Shown here: positions 33,343-42,859 of the stretch, piece after piece
How the letters are laid out: each line of letters starts with the position of its first letter
Position numbering within the stretch: position 1 is the stretch's first letter
Assembly: GCF_030734285.1 (NCBI RefSeq)
Contig: NZ_CP132294.1
Coordinates: forward strand, 620,001 to 684,000
Direction: 5' to 3'
DNA length: 64,000 bases
Source of the DNA: Natronococcus sp. AD-5
Lineage (GTDB): Archaea; Halobacteriota; Halobacteria; Halobacteriales; Natrialbaceae
Notes under the pieces: generated by a model
The model's input: the letters and a program-made list of their open reading frames with translations, nothing else
What the model was told of the DNA's origin: nothing
The model's database searches: none
Made by a program: the position numbers and the translations under genes

Positions 33343-33821
33343 CAGTTTGCATCCTCGAGTTCGATTTTGTCACCGTCGGCGACGATTTCGATCGTTCCGC
33401 CCGATACCGAACTGTCCTCGAGTTCCGCCTCGGTTGCAACTGGGACGTACACGACGACATCGACGTCCTGTGCCGTCAGCTCGAGACAGGCGGTCTCATC
33501 GTCGATCAGCGGTGCGTCGCACGAGTTGTGTAACTCGACGGTGTACCCCGTGTTCGAGACGGTCCGCGGATGCTCGGCGGTAATCCTCACTTCGTCCGCG
33601 TCGTCCGCGATTCGATCGGCGTTGTCGATCTCGTTGGCGAGTCGCTCGCCGACCGTCTCGAGCGACGACTCGACGGATCGGTCGGTCTGAGCCTCGAGCG
33701 CGGAACTTCCGGCGATCAGCAGCATCGCGATGAGGACCGTCGTGATCCCGATCGTCAGGACATGTGTAACGGAGATGGAAACCGCCCGCTCGTCGGTCGC
33801 GAATCGCTCGCGTTCCGTCAT
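33342..33821 (-). CDS. Pilin-like membrane protein (DUF7266-like)
   Basis: This 159-residue protein begins MTERERFATDERAVSISVTHVLTIGITTVLIAMLLIAG, a short charged lead with an N-terminal hydrophobic helix, then an exported domain with paired Cys (LHNSCDAPLIDDETACLELT). It looks like the small subunits that accompany haloarchaeal PilB/PilC operons. Start and stop codons overlap both neighbours (ATGA and TGATG), so it is translated as part of the cluster. Function beyond pilus assembly is unknown. Confidence 0.75.
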   Translation of the reverse strand: MTERERFATDERAVSISVTHVLTIGITTVLIAMLLIAGSSALEAQTDRSVESSLETVGERLANEIDNADRIADDADEVRITAEHPRTVSNTGYTVELHNSCDAPLIDDETACLELTAQDVDVVVYVPVATEAELEDSSVSGGTIEIVADGDKIELEDAN

Positions 33822-34744
33822 CCGTCACCCCCGTAAACGTAGACCGTCTGGGTTCGCTCGTACGAGACGTCGTGTGACTCGTACGTTACGTCGACTGTAA
33901 CCGACCAGGCGCCATAGTGCGTTTCTTCGATGAGTTCCTCTGGATCGAGTACATTACCCTCGTCCCACCCTTTTACGACTAATTCGAACGTCCCTTCGGT
34001 GGAACCGTTCTCGTCCGACAGTTCGATACGTTCGTACGACTCGTCGACATCGATTATCGAGAGGTTCTCCTCGAGATGCTCGACCTCCTCCGCGTCGCAG
34101 TCGTCTAAGCGTAGATCGACATCGCCAGCGACGAGGTCGAACCTGGCTTGATCGCCCTCGATGTTACAGTCGACATCGTTGACCGAGAACGCTTCACCGT
34201 CGCTATCGCTATAGATCGTAACTGTGGATTCGCCCTCTCCGGAGGTCGCGTTGACCGTTAATTCCTCGTTCGGAGTTGGCGTAAGGTTGAGTTCGAGGTG
34301 TCCAACACGGCTATCTATCCCTTCGATTTCCTCGTCTCCGATTCCATCGAACGTTCCGGTGGTGACCGTCGCATTTTCGTCGATCTCGTTGAACGAGACG
34401 TTCGCGACCACGGGACGACTGTTCGCTGTCGTGTTTCGATACTGGTCCGCGAACTCGTTGGATCCGTTGATGTGGTTTGCAAGGTCATCCTCGTAAGCGT
34501 CCGCATCTCCCCACTCGCCCTCGATGTTCTCGTAGTGGGCGAGACCACCGACACCGTCCGCTACTTCGTATTCAACTATCTCGACATCTGTAGCACTCTG
34601 ACTCGAGGACCCCGTAGAGAGCGCCTCCGTGTAGAGAATGCCGTTGAACACGACGACGATACCGAGGATGATAAACGCCAGCGTGATCGCACCGATGAGG
34701 ATGACCTGCCCCCGATCGTGGGAGTTCGACTCGGTGCCTACCAT
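33818..34744 (-). CDS. Pilin-like membrane protein (DUF7261-like)
   Basis: This 308-residue protein starts MVGTESNSHDRGQVILIGAITLAFIILGIVVVFNGIL. The N-terminal helix is preceded by DRGQ, a motif shared with the two next upstream proteins. The rest is an acidic, probably extracellular domain with many Asn-x-Ser/Thr sites. It overlaps the upstream gene by seven bases and the downstream gene by four. It is probably a pilus minor subunit or tip protein. Confidence 0.75.
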   Translation of the reverse strand: MVGTESNSHDRGQVILIGAITLAFIILGIVVVFNGILYTEALSTGSSSQSATDVEIVEYEVADGVGGLAHYENIEGEWGDADAYEDDLANHINGSNEFADQYRNTTANSRPVVANVSFNEIDENATVTTGTFDGIGDEEIEGIDSRVGHLELNLTPTPNEELTVNATSGEGESTVTIYSDSDGEAFSVNDVDCNIEGDQARFDLVAGDVDLRLDDCDAEEVEHLEENLSIIDVDESYERIELSDENGSTEGTFELVVKGWDEGNVLDPEELIEETHYGAWSVTVDVTYESHDVSYERTQTVYVYGGDG

Positions 34745-35409
34745 ACTGTTACGCGCACCTCCACGACGGCGTAGACCGGTCCATCGCCGTCTTCGGCAGG
34801 CGGGATCGGATAGTTGTAGTCTTCATCCTCGTGTGCCTCCCTGAGCTCGATCTGTTCGTCCCTGTGCTCCGGTGACGTCAGAACGTCGTTCTCGTACAGC
34901 GTCACGGTGTAACTCGCGGTGAACGCGTCCGGCGGCGCCGATCCCTGGTACACCAGTTTCGTCGTCTCGAACTCGCTGCCGTTGGCGGCGACGAGTTCGA
35001 CGTTGTAGCTGCGTCCCCGGTCGGCGAATCTCGATTCCAGAATCTCGCCGAGCGTCGACTGGTTCGCGAAGGATCCGCTGCTGTACGTCAGCTCCCTGTC
35101 CGGACCGGGCTGATCCGCACCGAAAAACGCACCCGTTTCTCCCTCTTTCGGCGTTTCGGCGCTCTCGTTCCAGTTCCGGACCGTCTCCGAGAGGTCGTCA
35201 TCCTGCGCGGCGATGACGAGCGCGTCCTTCGTTTCCTGCTGGAGTTGGTTCTGGACGGTCCGATCCGCCGTCCCGCTCGTCGTCGGCATGATGATGACCG
35301 ACTGTAACGCGAAGAGGACGGCCATCAGCACGACCATCGCGCCGATGAATCCCTCGAGCGTGTGGGCCTGCCCTCGATCCGCTTCCGTTGTGGTGTTGCT
35401 CCTGAGCAT
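34738..35409 (-). CDS. Pilin-like membrane protein (DUF7288-like)
   Basis: This 223-residue protein starts MLRSNTTTEADRGQAHTLEGFIGAMVVLMAVLFALQSVII: again DRGQ directly before a hydrophobic helix, and an extracellular domain with NQS, NGS and NES sites. It lies four bases after the upstream gene. The family is restricted to haloarchaeal PilB/PilC clusters as far as I know. Confidence 0.75.
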   Translation of the reverse strand: MLRSNTTTEADRGQAHTLEGFIGAMVVLMAVLFALQSVIIMPTTSGTADRTVQNQLQQETKDALVIAAQDDDLSETVRNWNESAETPKEGETGAFFGADQPGPDRELTYSSGSFANQSTLGEILESRFADRGRSYNVELVAANGSEFETTKLVYQGSAPPDAFTASYTVTLYENDVLTSPEHRDEQIELREAHEDEDYNYPIPPAEDGDGPVYAVVEVRVTVW

Positions 35410-35413
35410 GGTA

Positions 35414-35998
35414 TCACCAGACCCTCACGACGAGTCGATAAGCGGACTCGTCGTCGTATTCCTCTTTGAGTTCGAAATTCTCGCTATCGTTGATCGTAAT
35501 AACTCGAGCCGAACTCGCTGCGGACTGGCCGTCGTACGTCGTAGTTTCCACGACGAGTTTGCCTTTATCCTCCTCCTCGAGAACAGTTCCATTGAGCGTC
35601 TCGAGGCGCACGCTGACGTGATCGAAGACTGTGTCGTCGGTCACCCGGAGCCCGAGCGCAGTCACGTTTTCATCGTCGTCGTCTTCCACGTACGTGTCGA
35701 CGAACTGCTCGCCGTCGATCTCGTTCCGTCCTGTCGAATCGGAGATATTGTGAACGAGCCGATCCGCGATTCGGTCCGCCTGGGCCGTCTCCGCGTCGCC
35801 GGTAGGGGAGGCGAAGGGCGTCGTCAGCGATGGGATATACGAGAAGACGAACGCGATCGACAGCAAGAAGACGCCGATTCCGATGGCGAAGTCCTGGGTC
35901 GTCTGACCGCGATCCGGTAGCGAGATCGAAATCGTTCGCGGCCGCTGTCCGCAGGTTCGCTTTCGGTCTCGGTCGCCGGATCGCTTTCTGCGTCTCAT
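35414..35998 (-). CDS. Pilin-like membrane protein (DUF7287-like)
   Basis: This 194-residue protein has a basic N-terminus (MRRRKRSGDRDRKRTCGQRP) before DRGQTTQDFAIGIGVFLLSIAFVFSYIPS, the same DRGQ-helix start as its neighbours, and then an acidic domain rich in Asn-x-Thr sites. The long basic lead may be a positive-inside topology signal; a later start is possible but none is clearly better. It begins one base after the F protein stop. Confidence 0.75.
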   Translation of the reverse strand: MRRRKRSGDRDRKRTCGQRPRTISISLPDRGQTTQDFAIGIGVFLLSIAFVFSYIPSLTTPFASPTGDAETAQADRIADRLVHNISDSTGRNEIDGEQFVDTYVEDDDDENVTALGLRVTDDTVFDHVSVRLETLNGTVLEEEDKGKLVVETTTYDGQSAASSARVITINDSENFELKEEYDDESAYRLVVRVW

Positions 35999-35999
35999 C

Positions 36000-38057
36000 T
36001 TAGGCCACCAGCACCCACCCGACGAGTGCGATCGACGCGAGTCCGACCGCGTACTTCAGCCCGCTCAGCACGTCGGCGTCCCGAATGTAGCCACAGATGA
36101 ACCCGGACATGATCGCCTGCAGGGTCACCGCGTGGAAGAACAGCACGGAGAGCATGTCGACGTTGATGTTCTCGCTGAGGTCGGCCTCGGCGAGCTCGCC
36201 GCCACCGCCGCCTCCGCCGTCGCCGGCGGTCTCGAGGCCGGCCATCGTGTCGATAAACTGCGTCTTGAGGATCGCGATCACGGCCAGTACCGTCAGGAAC
36301 GTCATGATGATGATCACGACCTGCATCATCGTCCGAGACTTGCGCTCGCGTTCGATGTCGTCGTGGTTCTCGCTGGCCTGGGCGGCGGTTCGGAGAACGG
36401 CCGAGATCTGGTTCGACGCCTCCTGTGCCTCGGAGATCAGCCGCGTCGTCCGGGCGAGGCGCGGAATGTGGTACTTATTGTTGAACTCGATGAGCGCCTC
36501 CTTCAGGCTCATCCCGTACTTGACCTTCGTGTGCATCATCTCGAACTCGCGAGCGAGCTTGCCGCTGGTCGTATCCGAGACCGACTTGAGCGACTCGAGC
36601 AGCGTCAGCCCGGTGTCGTTCGCGCTCGAGAGCTTTCGCAGGTCCTCCGAGAGTTTGTTGACCACGGCGTTTCTGTATCGGACGTTCCACTCGCGAAAGA
36701 TCGACAGCGGGATCGCGACGACGTACAGCGGCAGGTAGATGTAAACGAACGTTCCCCAGACGGCGTTCTCGAGCAGGCCGTCCCAGGAGGTCGGTGCCGA
36801 GCCGGTCATGATGGCCGTCGAGACGATGACGAGCGCCGCCGGGACGGTAAGCGCCAGCGTGTACAGCGGGTTATCCCGGAAGAAGATGTGCGGCCGTCGC
36901 AACACCATCACGGTTTCGTGGGTTCCCTCCCGGTTCTTGATCCGGTCGAAGACGCTGTGCTCGCCCGTGAACTGCTCGACGAGACCGAGGTTGAGCAGGC
37001 TCTGTTCCTGACCGCCCTGGATCCGACGGTTGCCGTCGCCGAGAGAGAGGTAGCCGTCACCGGGTTCGTCCTCTTTCACCGTCGAGACCATGACGAGAAA
37101 ACCGATCCCGATCAGCGGGATCAGGCCGTAGACGGTCATGTAGAGCATCTGGTTCGAGACGTCCGCGTCCGGGATCATCTGCATGATAACCATGATGATG
37201 ATCAGGAGCAACGGGAACAGCGAGAGCGTCATGTACATCTCGCCGAAGAGTTCGAGCGTCTCGAGGGTGATCTCCTGTTCCTGCTTCGCGGTGCGCATGT
37301 GCTTTTCTTTCTTGTCCTCGAGGAAGCTCTCCATGTCGCCGCCGCTGTTGACGATCGAGAGCATGTCCGTCAGGAACTGCGAGAGTTCGTCGCTCGGCGT
37401 CTCGAGGGCCTGCTTGCGGATCGCCGTCCGGTAGTCGATGTCGAAGTACTCGGACTCCTTGACGATGCTCTGGAACTCCTTTGCGACCTCGCCGTACGTG
37501 TCGTCGGCTTGGGCCATCGCCTCGATAATCTCGAGTTGGTTCAACCCGCCGACCGACAGGGCGTACATGAACGAGACGGAGTCGGTCAGGAGCATGTTGA
37601 TCTGCCGTTTGCGAGTAGACGCACGCGAGTACGGGATCGCAACGAGTGAGCCGAAGCCGATCGCGAAGCCGATCGACCCGAATACGATCCCCGTCACGGT
37701 GATGAGCGCCGGAATTCTGAGCGTATCGATGATCGTGAGAACCGTCTGGCTTCGGACGGGGAATCCGAGAATCTCGTCGACGTGGATGATTCCGGTGGCA
37801 AAGAGGGCGTAGCCGAGGATCGTTCCGACGATCCACAGACAGAGTCCGGTGATGACGCCGATACCGAGCGCACGCGAGAGGTAGAGCTCGACGGTATCGG
37901 TCATCCGAGCCTGCGCGAGTTTCGTCTCGACGTCGGCGACGAAATCGCTGTCCTCGCTGAACAGGCGGGCGTACGCGGGGTAGAACCAGTCGCCGAGCGA
38001 GCCGGTACCCCCCGAGAGCGAGCCGGATCCCCCGCTACTGTCGGTCTTGAGGCTCAT
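36000..38057 (-). CDS. pilC: Type IV pilus/secretion platform protein (PilC/TadC-like)
   Basis: This 685-residue T2SSF-family protein has two tandem F-type domains, each with cytoplasmic helices and membrane helices. The pair RAIGKQ and SVGGLNQLEIIEAMAQADDTYGEVAKEFQSI marks the first domain and TGLTLLESLKSVSDTTSGKLAREFEMMH the second. About 9 to 10 hydrophobic segments are visible. A Gly run (GDGGGGGGGELAEADLS) precedes the last helices. It is the membrane platform on which the ATPase drives pilin extrusion. Start overlaps the ATPase stop (ATGA on the minus strand). Confidence 0.88.
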   Translation of the reverse strand: MSLKTDSSGGSGSLSGGTGSLGDWFYPAYARLFSEDSDFVADVETKLAQARMTDTVELYLSRALGIGVITGLCLWIVGTILGYALFATGIIHVDEILGFPVRSQTVLTIIDTLRIPALITVTGIVFGSIGFAIGFGSLVAIPYSRASTRKRQINMLLTDSVSFMYALSVGGLNQLEIIEAMAQADDTYGEVAKEFQSIVKESEYFDIDYRTAIRKQALETPSDELSQFLTDMLSIVNSGGDMESFLEDKKEKHMRTAKQEQEITLETLELFGEMYMTLSLFPLLLIIIMVIMQMIPDADVSNQMLYMTVYGLIPLIGIGFLVMVSTVKEDEPGDGYLSLGDGNRRIQGGQEQSLLNLGLVEQFTGEHSVFDRIKNREGTHETVMVLRRPHIFFRDNPLYTLALTVPAALVIVSTAIMTGSAPTSWDGLLENAVWGTFVYIYLPLYVVAIPLSIFREWNVRYRNAVVNKLSEDLRKLSSANDTGLTLLESLKSVSDTTSGKLAREFEMMHTKVKYGMSLKEALIEFNNKYHIPRLARTTRLISEAQEASNQISAVLRTAAQASENHDDIERERKSRTMMQVVIIIMTFLTVLAVIAILKTQFIDTMAGLETAGDGGGGGGGELAEADLSENINVDMLSVLFFHAVTLQAIMSGFICGYIRDADVLSGLKYAVGLASIALVGWVLVA

Positions 38058-41000
38058 GCGTCTGGCTCCTCGTCGCCGTCGGCGGCTGCGTTCTCGGTGG
38101 CTCCTTCCGTCCCGAAGGTCGAGCCGTCATCGGGGTCGTCGTCACCATCGGCGTCGAATGCGGATTCGTCCTCGGTCGTCTCGTCCTCTGTCGTCCCGTC
38201 GTCGCCGAAGATCGACTCTCCGTCACTCGCCGTCTCGTCGACCGTACCAACGTCGATCGTCGGGGGATCGGGCTTTTCGATCTCCGAACTACTTTCGGTC
38301 CCCCCGTCTCCGGTCTCCGGACCGTCGTCGGTCCCGACGTCGATCGTCGGGACTTCCGCGTCGCACTCAGCCGGTTCGGTCGGCTCGTCCGTCTCCGTCG
38401 TCGCAGCCGTCTCGCTCGCTTCGCTGGTCTCACCCTCCGACGGCGCGTCGCGGTCCCTCTCCGGCTCGGTAGACGCAACCGGTTCGCTTTCCGAACCGGT
38501 CGACGCGTCGTCCGCCGTTGCTCGCTGGAACTCGCCGCTAAACGCCCCACTCGAGTCCTCGTCGGGAGTACTCGGATCGAAGATCGAATCGAAGCCCGCC
38601 TCCGCGAATCCGTCGTCAGGCGCGTCGGCGTCGGACTCACCGGCTTTGTCCGGGGGATCGCTCGCATCGAGTTCCCCGATCGTTTCGGTCATGTCGTCGA
38701 ACAGGCCGCCGAAATCGTCCTCGTCGGCGTCGTCCGACGGGAGGATCTCCGGCTCGGTCGCTGCGGTCGTCGCCGCCGACTCGTCGGGGTCGGACTCGTC
38801 GTCCGAATCCGTCGGCGGATCGCCGTCTTCGGTCGTCGCGCCAGTCCCGTCGCCGAGGGCGGGTACGGACGCTGTCGCATCGGTCGTCTCCGTCGGCTGT
38901 TCGCCGGGTTCGCTCCCGGCGTCGGTCGCCTCGGCGGGAACCGGGGGCGACGCGTCGTCGGTCGCGGCGGCTGCCTCCGCGCCGACGTCGAATCCGTCGT
39001 CGTCCTCGAGCCACGACGGCGCGTCGCTCGTGTCCGCCGTCGCCGTCGCGAACCCGTCGTCCTCGTCGTCGAACTCCCAGTCGTCGACGGTGCTTGCGAA
39101 GTCGAACGCCTCGTCGTCGGAGCCGTCGACCTCGACGGTCGATTCCGCCTCGACGTCGCCGAGTGCGCTCGCGAGACCGCTCGGTACCTGTCCGCGGTAC
39201 TCCTCGAACAGCGACTCCTCGGCGCGCTCTAAGAGGTCCATCGAGAGGTTGTACGTCTCGGAGGTCGCCTCCGGCCGCGGGACGAGTTCCTCTTTCTCCT
39301 GGTCGACGTCGATCAGCACGCTCTCCATCTCGCGGAGGTCCTCGAGGCTGTCCTCGAGCTGGCCGTTCGCGATGAGCGTGAGGATCGTGTCGGGATCGTT
39401 GATGAACGCCTGGACCGTCGCGGCGACTTCGGCGTACGTGTTCAGACCGTTCTTGATGAGGTAGGCGAGGATAACCTCCCGCTTGAACAGCTCGTCCTCG
39501 AGTTTCTCCCTGCTCCAGCCGCGGTCGAACTGGATCTCCTCTAACGTGTTCGAGTCGCCCATCTTGAGGTACTCGTCGGTTTCGGCCTGCCACTGGTAGA
39601 CGTCCTGGACGTTGATCTCGTCGTGTTCGGCCTCGAAGTGGTTGATCTCCGTGAGCGACTTGTTCCGGCGGACCTTCCGGCCCTGGACCCGGGTCTGGGT
39701 CTGGATCGAGACCAGGTCCAGCGCGGTGAACATCGTCTTCGAGACGTTGATCGGGTCCGTCGTGAACCGCTTCAGCACCTCGTCGACGGAGTCCGCGTGG
39801 AACGTGGTGTAGGTGGTGTGACCCGTCGACATGACCTGGAACAGGGTCCGACCCTCCTCGCCGCGGATCTCGCCCATCACGATGTAGTCGGGTCGCTGTC
39901 GAAGCGCGGCCTCGAGCAGGTCGAACTCGTCGACGTCGCCCTGCGAATCGTCGGAGAACGAAGGGCGGGTGACGCTGGCGATCCAGTTGCGCTGCGGGAG
40001 TTCGACCTCGCGGGTGTCCTCGATGGAGACGATCTTCGCGCTGGAGGGGATGAACAGCGAGACCGCGTTCAGCGAGGTCGTCTTCCCGGACGCGGTACCC
40101 CCGGCGAAGATCAGGCTCTTGTGGTTCTCGATCGCGAGCCAGAGGAACGCCATCTCGTCCAAGCTGAAGGTGTTCCAGTTGATGAGGTCGATCGGGGTGA
40201 ACGGGACGTCCTTGAACTGACGGATGGTGTAGTTCGTCCCGTGGTCGGACACTTCCTGTCCGAGCGTCAACTGGGCGCGCGAGCCGTCCGGCAGCGTCGC
40301 GTCGACCTGCGGAAGCCGTTTACTGATCCCCTTCCCCGAGCGCTGGGCGAGTTTGACGACGAAGTCGTCGAGTTCGTCCTCGCCGTGGTAGATGTTGGAG
40401 ATGATCTGCTCGTACTCCGAGTGGTAGACGAAGACCGGCGAATTGTATCCGTCGACGGAGATGTCCTCGACGTTGATGTCGTGTTTGATGCCGTCGATGC
40501 GCTCGTAGCCGATGAAGTTACGTTTGAGCAGATAGAGGAGTTTTTCGACCTGATACTCGCTTATCGTGTCCGGATCGTCCGCGAGGATCGCCGGCTCGGG
40601 TCGGGCGGCGATCCCCTCGAGCTGGCTCGGCTCCGACTCCTCCTCGTCCCCGTCGTCGTCGAGGAGACTCGTGATCGACTCGAGCAACCCCGCCTCGGTG
40701 CTGTCCGAACGCTTCTCGAAGAGGTCGTAGCGCTCGAGCAGCTTTCGCGTCTCCTCCTCGATGACCGCGCGTCGCCCGCCTTCGCTGGCCTTCTCCTTGA
40801 CCCCCTCGTCGGAGTACTTGATCGCCGTCCGGAGTTTGCCAGAGAGGAACTCCTGGAGCTCCGTCTCGATCTCGTTCCGGTAGGGCTCGATCATGTAGTA
40901 CTTCTTCTCGTTTTCCTTCTCGGAGTGGAAGATGACGACGCAGGCGTAGGGCTTGTTCACCCAGTAGCGCTCGACCTCCCGGAAGTGGGTCTTCTTCTCC

Positions 41001-41719
41001 ATCGGGACGGCCTTCTCGAGGTCGTAGCGGTTGGTGACGGTCGTGTTGCCCGCCCCCGTCGAGAAGAACTCGTCCTCGTCGAGATCCTCCTGGACGTCGA
41101 CCGTCCGCTCCTCGACGATCTCGTCGAGTTCCAGCGCGGCGTCGTCGCCGGCGGCGAGTCGCTGCTCGAGCGTGTCGGGATCGAACCCGAGCGCGTCCTC
41201 CCTGTCGTGGCGGATGATCTCCCCGTCGTCGTCGCGCGGCCGATTTCCGTCCTCGTCGTAGTAGTACTCCCACTTGTAGTGCTCCCAGGTCCAGACGTCC
41301 TTGACGACCGGCGTCGTCTCCGGGTCGACGTACTCGAGAAAGATGTCAGTGAGTACGCTCGCATTCGGCCCGGCGACGTCCGTGAGCAGCTCCTCGAGGT
41401 CGTCGGGGTGGGAGCCCAGATACGGTTCGGGATCGAACTCGACTCGATCCCAGTCGTCGCCGCTCGGAACCGACGGTTCGACCTGCTCGTCCGTGTCGAG
41501 TCCGAGCTGATCCTCGGTTTCGAGGTCGTCGGGATACAACGCCGACACCTCGTCACCGTACCCGTGTTCTTCCATGAACTCCGCCCAGGTGTACTCGCCG
41601 ACGCGAACGTCCGGTCCCGACTCCACCTCCGCTGATCGATCCGCCTCCGACGCAGGAGCAGACGCCTCGCCGTCAGAAAACCCTCCGGCGTCTGACTGGT
41701 CGGTTTCGTCAATAGCCAT
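38054..41719 (-). CDS. pilB: Type IV pilus/secretion ATPase (PilB-like) with long acidic tail
   Basis: This 1221-residue protein begins MAIDETDQSDAGG, preceded by a purine-rich gagaggtcgagata. Residues 1-390 form an N-terminal T2SSE region, and the ATPase core follows with Walker A GGTASGKTTSLN (about 537-548), the Asp box EDTREVELPQ, the His box MSTGHTTYTTFHAD and Walker B DYIVMGEIRGEE. From about residue 856 to the end (365 residues) the chain is Asp/Glu/Ser/Thr-rich and almost certainly disordered. It powers the PilC-like platform. In-frame ATGs at 41755 and 41803 are possible earlier starts. It is the first gene of the minus-strand operon. Confidence 0.9.
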   Translation of the reverse strand: MAIDETDQSDAGGFSDGEASAPASEADRSAEVESGPDVRVGEYTWAEFMEEHGYGDEVSALYPDDLETEDQLGLDTDEQVEPSVPSGDDWDRVEFDPEPYLGSHPDDLEELLTDVAGPNASVLTDIFLEYVDPETTPVVKDVWTWEHYKWEYYYDEDGNRPRDDDGEIIRHDREDALGFDPDTLEQRLAAGDDAALELDEIVEERTVDVQEDLDEDEFFSTGAGNTTVTNRYDLEKAVPMEKKTHFREVERYWVNKPYACVVIFHSEKENEKKYYMIEPYRNEIETELQEFLSGKLRTAIKYSDEGVKEKASEGGRRAVIEEETRKLLERYDLFEKRSDSTEAGLLESITSLLDDDGDEEESEPSQLEGIAARPEPAILADDPDTISEYQVEKLLYLLKRNFIGYERIDGIKHDINVEDISVDGYNSPVFVYHSEYEQIISNIYHGEDELDDFVVKLAQRSGKGISKRLPQVDATLPDGSRAQLTLGQEVSDHGTNYTIRQFKDVPFTPIDLINWNTFSLDEMAFLWLAIENHKSLIFAGGTASGKTTSLNAVSLFIPSSAKIVSIEDTREVELPQRNWIASVTRPSFSDDSQGDVDEFDLLEAALRQRPDYIVMGEIRGEEGRTLFQVMSTGHTTYTTFHADSVDEVLKRFTTDPINVSKTMFTALDLVSIQTQTRVQGRKVRRNKSLTEINHFEAEHDEINVQDVYQWQAETDEYLKMGDSNTLEEIQFDRGWSREKLEDELFKREVILAYLIKNGLNTYAEVAATVQAFINDPDTILTLIANGQLEDSLEDLREMESVLIDVDQEKEELVPRPEATSETYNLSMDLLERAEESLFEEYRGQVPSGLASALGDVEAESTVEVDGSDDEAFDFASTVDDWEFDDEDDGFATATADTSDAPSWLEDDDGFDVGAEAAAATDDASPPVPAEATDAGSEPGEQPTETTDATASVPALGDGTGATTEDGDPPTDSDDESDPDESAATTAATEPEILPSDDADEDDFGGLFDDMTETIGELDASDPPDKAGESDADAPDDGFAEAGFDSIFDPSTPDEDSSGAFSGEFQRATADDASTGSESEPVASTEPERDRDAPSEGETSEASETAATTETDEPTEPAECDAEVPTIDVGTDDGPETGDGGTESSSEIEKPDPPTIDVGTVDETASDGESIFGDDGTTEDETTEDESAFDADGDDDPDDGSTFGTEGATENAAADGDEEPDA

Positions 41720-42091
41720 TATCTCGACCTCTCGTTCACCATTCAAAAAACTCATCCGCTCATTACCACTTCTGATAATTCCGTATCCGTTATGATTTAT
41801 CACACAACAGATATGAATTACGTCCGGCTCATACCGGTCGCTCGAGCCGAATGCTATTCGAACACGGGTGTGATCGTGGGTTGATTTATATTATATAATA
41901 TTGACACTATCGCACTGGAGACGATGAACGTCGGACGGGAGACGATCGATCTCTCGTCGATCGTCTCGACGAAACTCCGGACGAAACGAACTCCACGCTC
42001 AGGACGACGGCTCGATTCCGCGAGGGGTGTTCCGGTCGCGGGGCGACACCGGGCAAAGAACTTGGTATCGTCGGGACTGACGGAACGAACG
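41720..42091. promoter_or_regulatory. Divergent promoter region between pilB and an SDR gene
   Basis: This 372-base stretch contains no firm gene. Minus-strand gataaatcat (about 41798-41807) may serve pilB. A strong AT-block ttatattatataatattgac at 41885-41904 lies 27 bases before an ATG at 41924 that opens in frame with the SDR, which could mean a 56-residue N-terminal extension. The SDR start at 42092 has only a weak element, aaagaactt (42055-42063). Confidence 0.45.
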
Positions 42092-42859
42092 ATGACGGAG
42101 CTATTCGACCTCGACGGACGAGTCGCGCTGGTAACCGGCGGCGGGCGCGGTATCGGGCGAGCGATCGCGATCGAACTCGCGAACGCCGGCGCCGCGGTCG
42201 TTCCGACGGCTCGATCGACGAGCGAAATCGAAGCGGTCGTCCAGGAGATCGAAGCGGACGGCGGCGACGCGCTCGCCGTTCCCGCGGACGTGACCGACCC
42301 GGACGCCGTCGCCGACGCGGTGGACCGAACCGTCGACGCGTTCGGTGATCTCGACGTCGTCGTCAACAACGCGGGAATGAACCCGGACGACGCCCTCGGC
42401 CGGCCGGAAGACGTCTCCAGAGAGGGGTTCGATCGCACGCTCGAGGTCAACCTCGGCGGCGCTTACGACGTGACGACCGCGGCGGCGTCGTCCCTTCACG
42501 AGAACGGCGGCGGATCGGTCGTCAACGTCGCGAGCGTCGGCGGGATCGTCGGCCTGCCGCGCCAGCATCCGTACGTCGCCTCGAAGCACGGTCTCGTCGG
42601 GCTCACCAAGAGCGTATCGCTGGACTGGGCGCCCGAGGTCCGCGTCAACGCCGTCGCACCGGGGTACGTCTCGACGGCCCTGACCGAGGATCTTCAGGAG
42701 AACGACCGGCTCCGAGACTCGATCCTCGAGCGCACCCCGCTGGATCGGTTCGCCGATCCCGAGGAGATCGCCGGTCCGGTCGTGTTCCTGGCGAGCGACG
42801 CCGCCGGTTTCGTCACCGGCGCCTGCCTCTCGGTCGACGGCGGCTGGACGGCACGCTGA
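42092..42859 (+). CDS. Short-chain dehydrogenase/reductase (FabG-like)
   Basis: This 255-residue classical SDR has the NAD(P)-binding VTGGGRGIG near residues 14-22, NNAGMNPDD near 91-99, the catalytic Ser in VASVGGIVG and Tyr-x-x-x-Lys in YVASKHG, and the C-terminal GACLSVDGGWTAR. It reduces carbonyls or oxidises alcohols; 3-oxoacyl reductase or sugar/alcohol dehydrogenase activity is possible. The start at MTELFDLDGRVALVTGG is where family alignments begin. A longer start at 41924 is possible because of a strong AT-block upstream, but the extension is basic and unlike haloarchaeal protein. Confidence 0.87.
   Translation: MTELFDLDGRVALVTGGGRGIGRAIAIELANAGAAVVPTARSTSEIEAVVQEIEADGGDALAVPADVTDPDAVADAVDRTVDAFGDLDVVVNNAGMNPDDALGRPEDVSREGFDRTLEVNLGGAYDVTTAAASSLHENGGGSVVNVASVGGIVGLPRQHPYVASKHGLVGLTKSVSLDWAPEVRVNAVAPGYVSTALTEDLQENDRLRDSILERTPLDRFADPEEIAGPVVFLASDAAGFVTGACLSVDGGWTAR

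Noticed and set aside
36132-37649. 505-residue plus-strand frame across the pilC-like gene
   Set aside because: Shadow; the minus strand encodes the T2SSF protein with its membrane helices and overlapping operon start.
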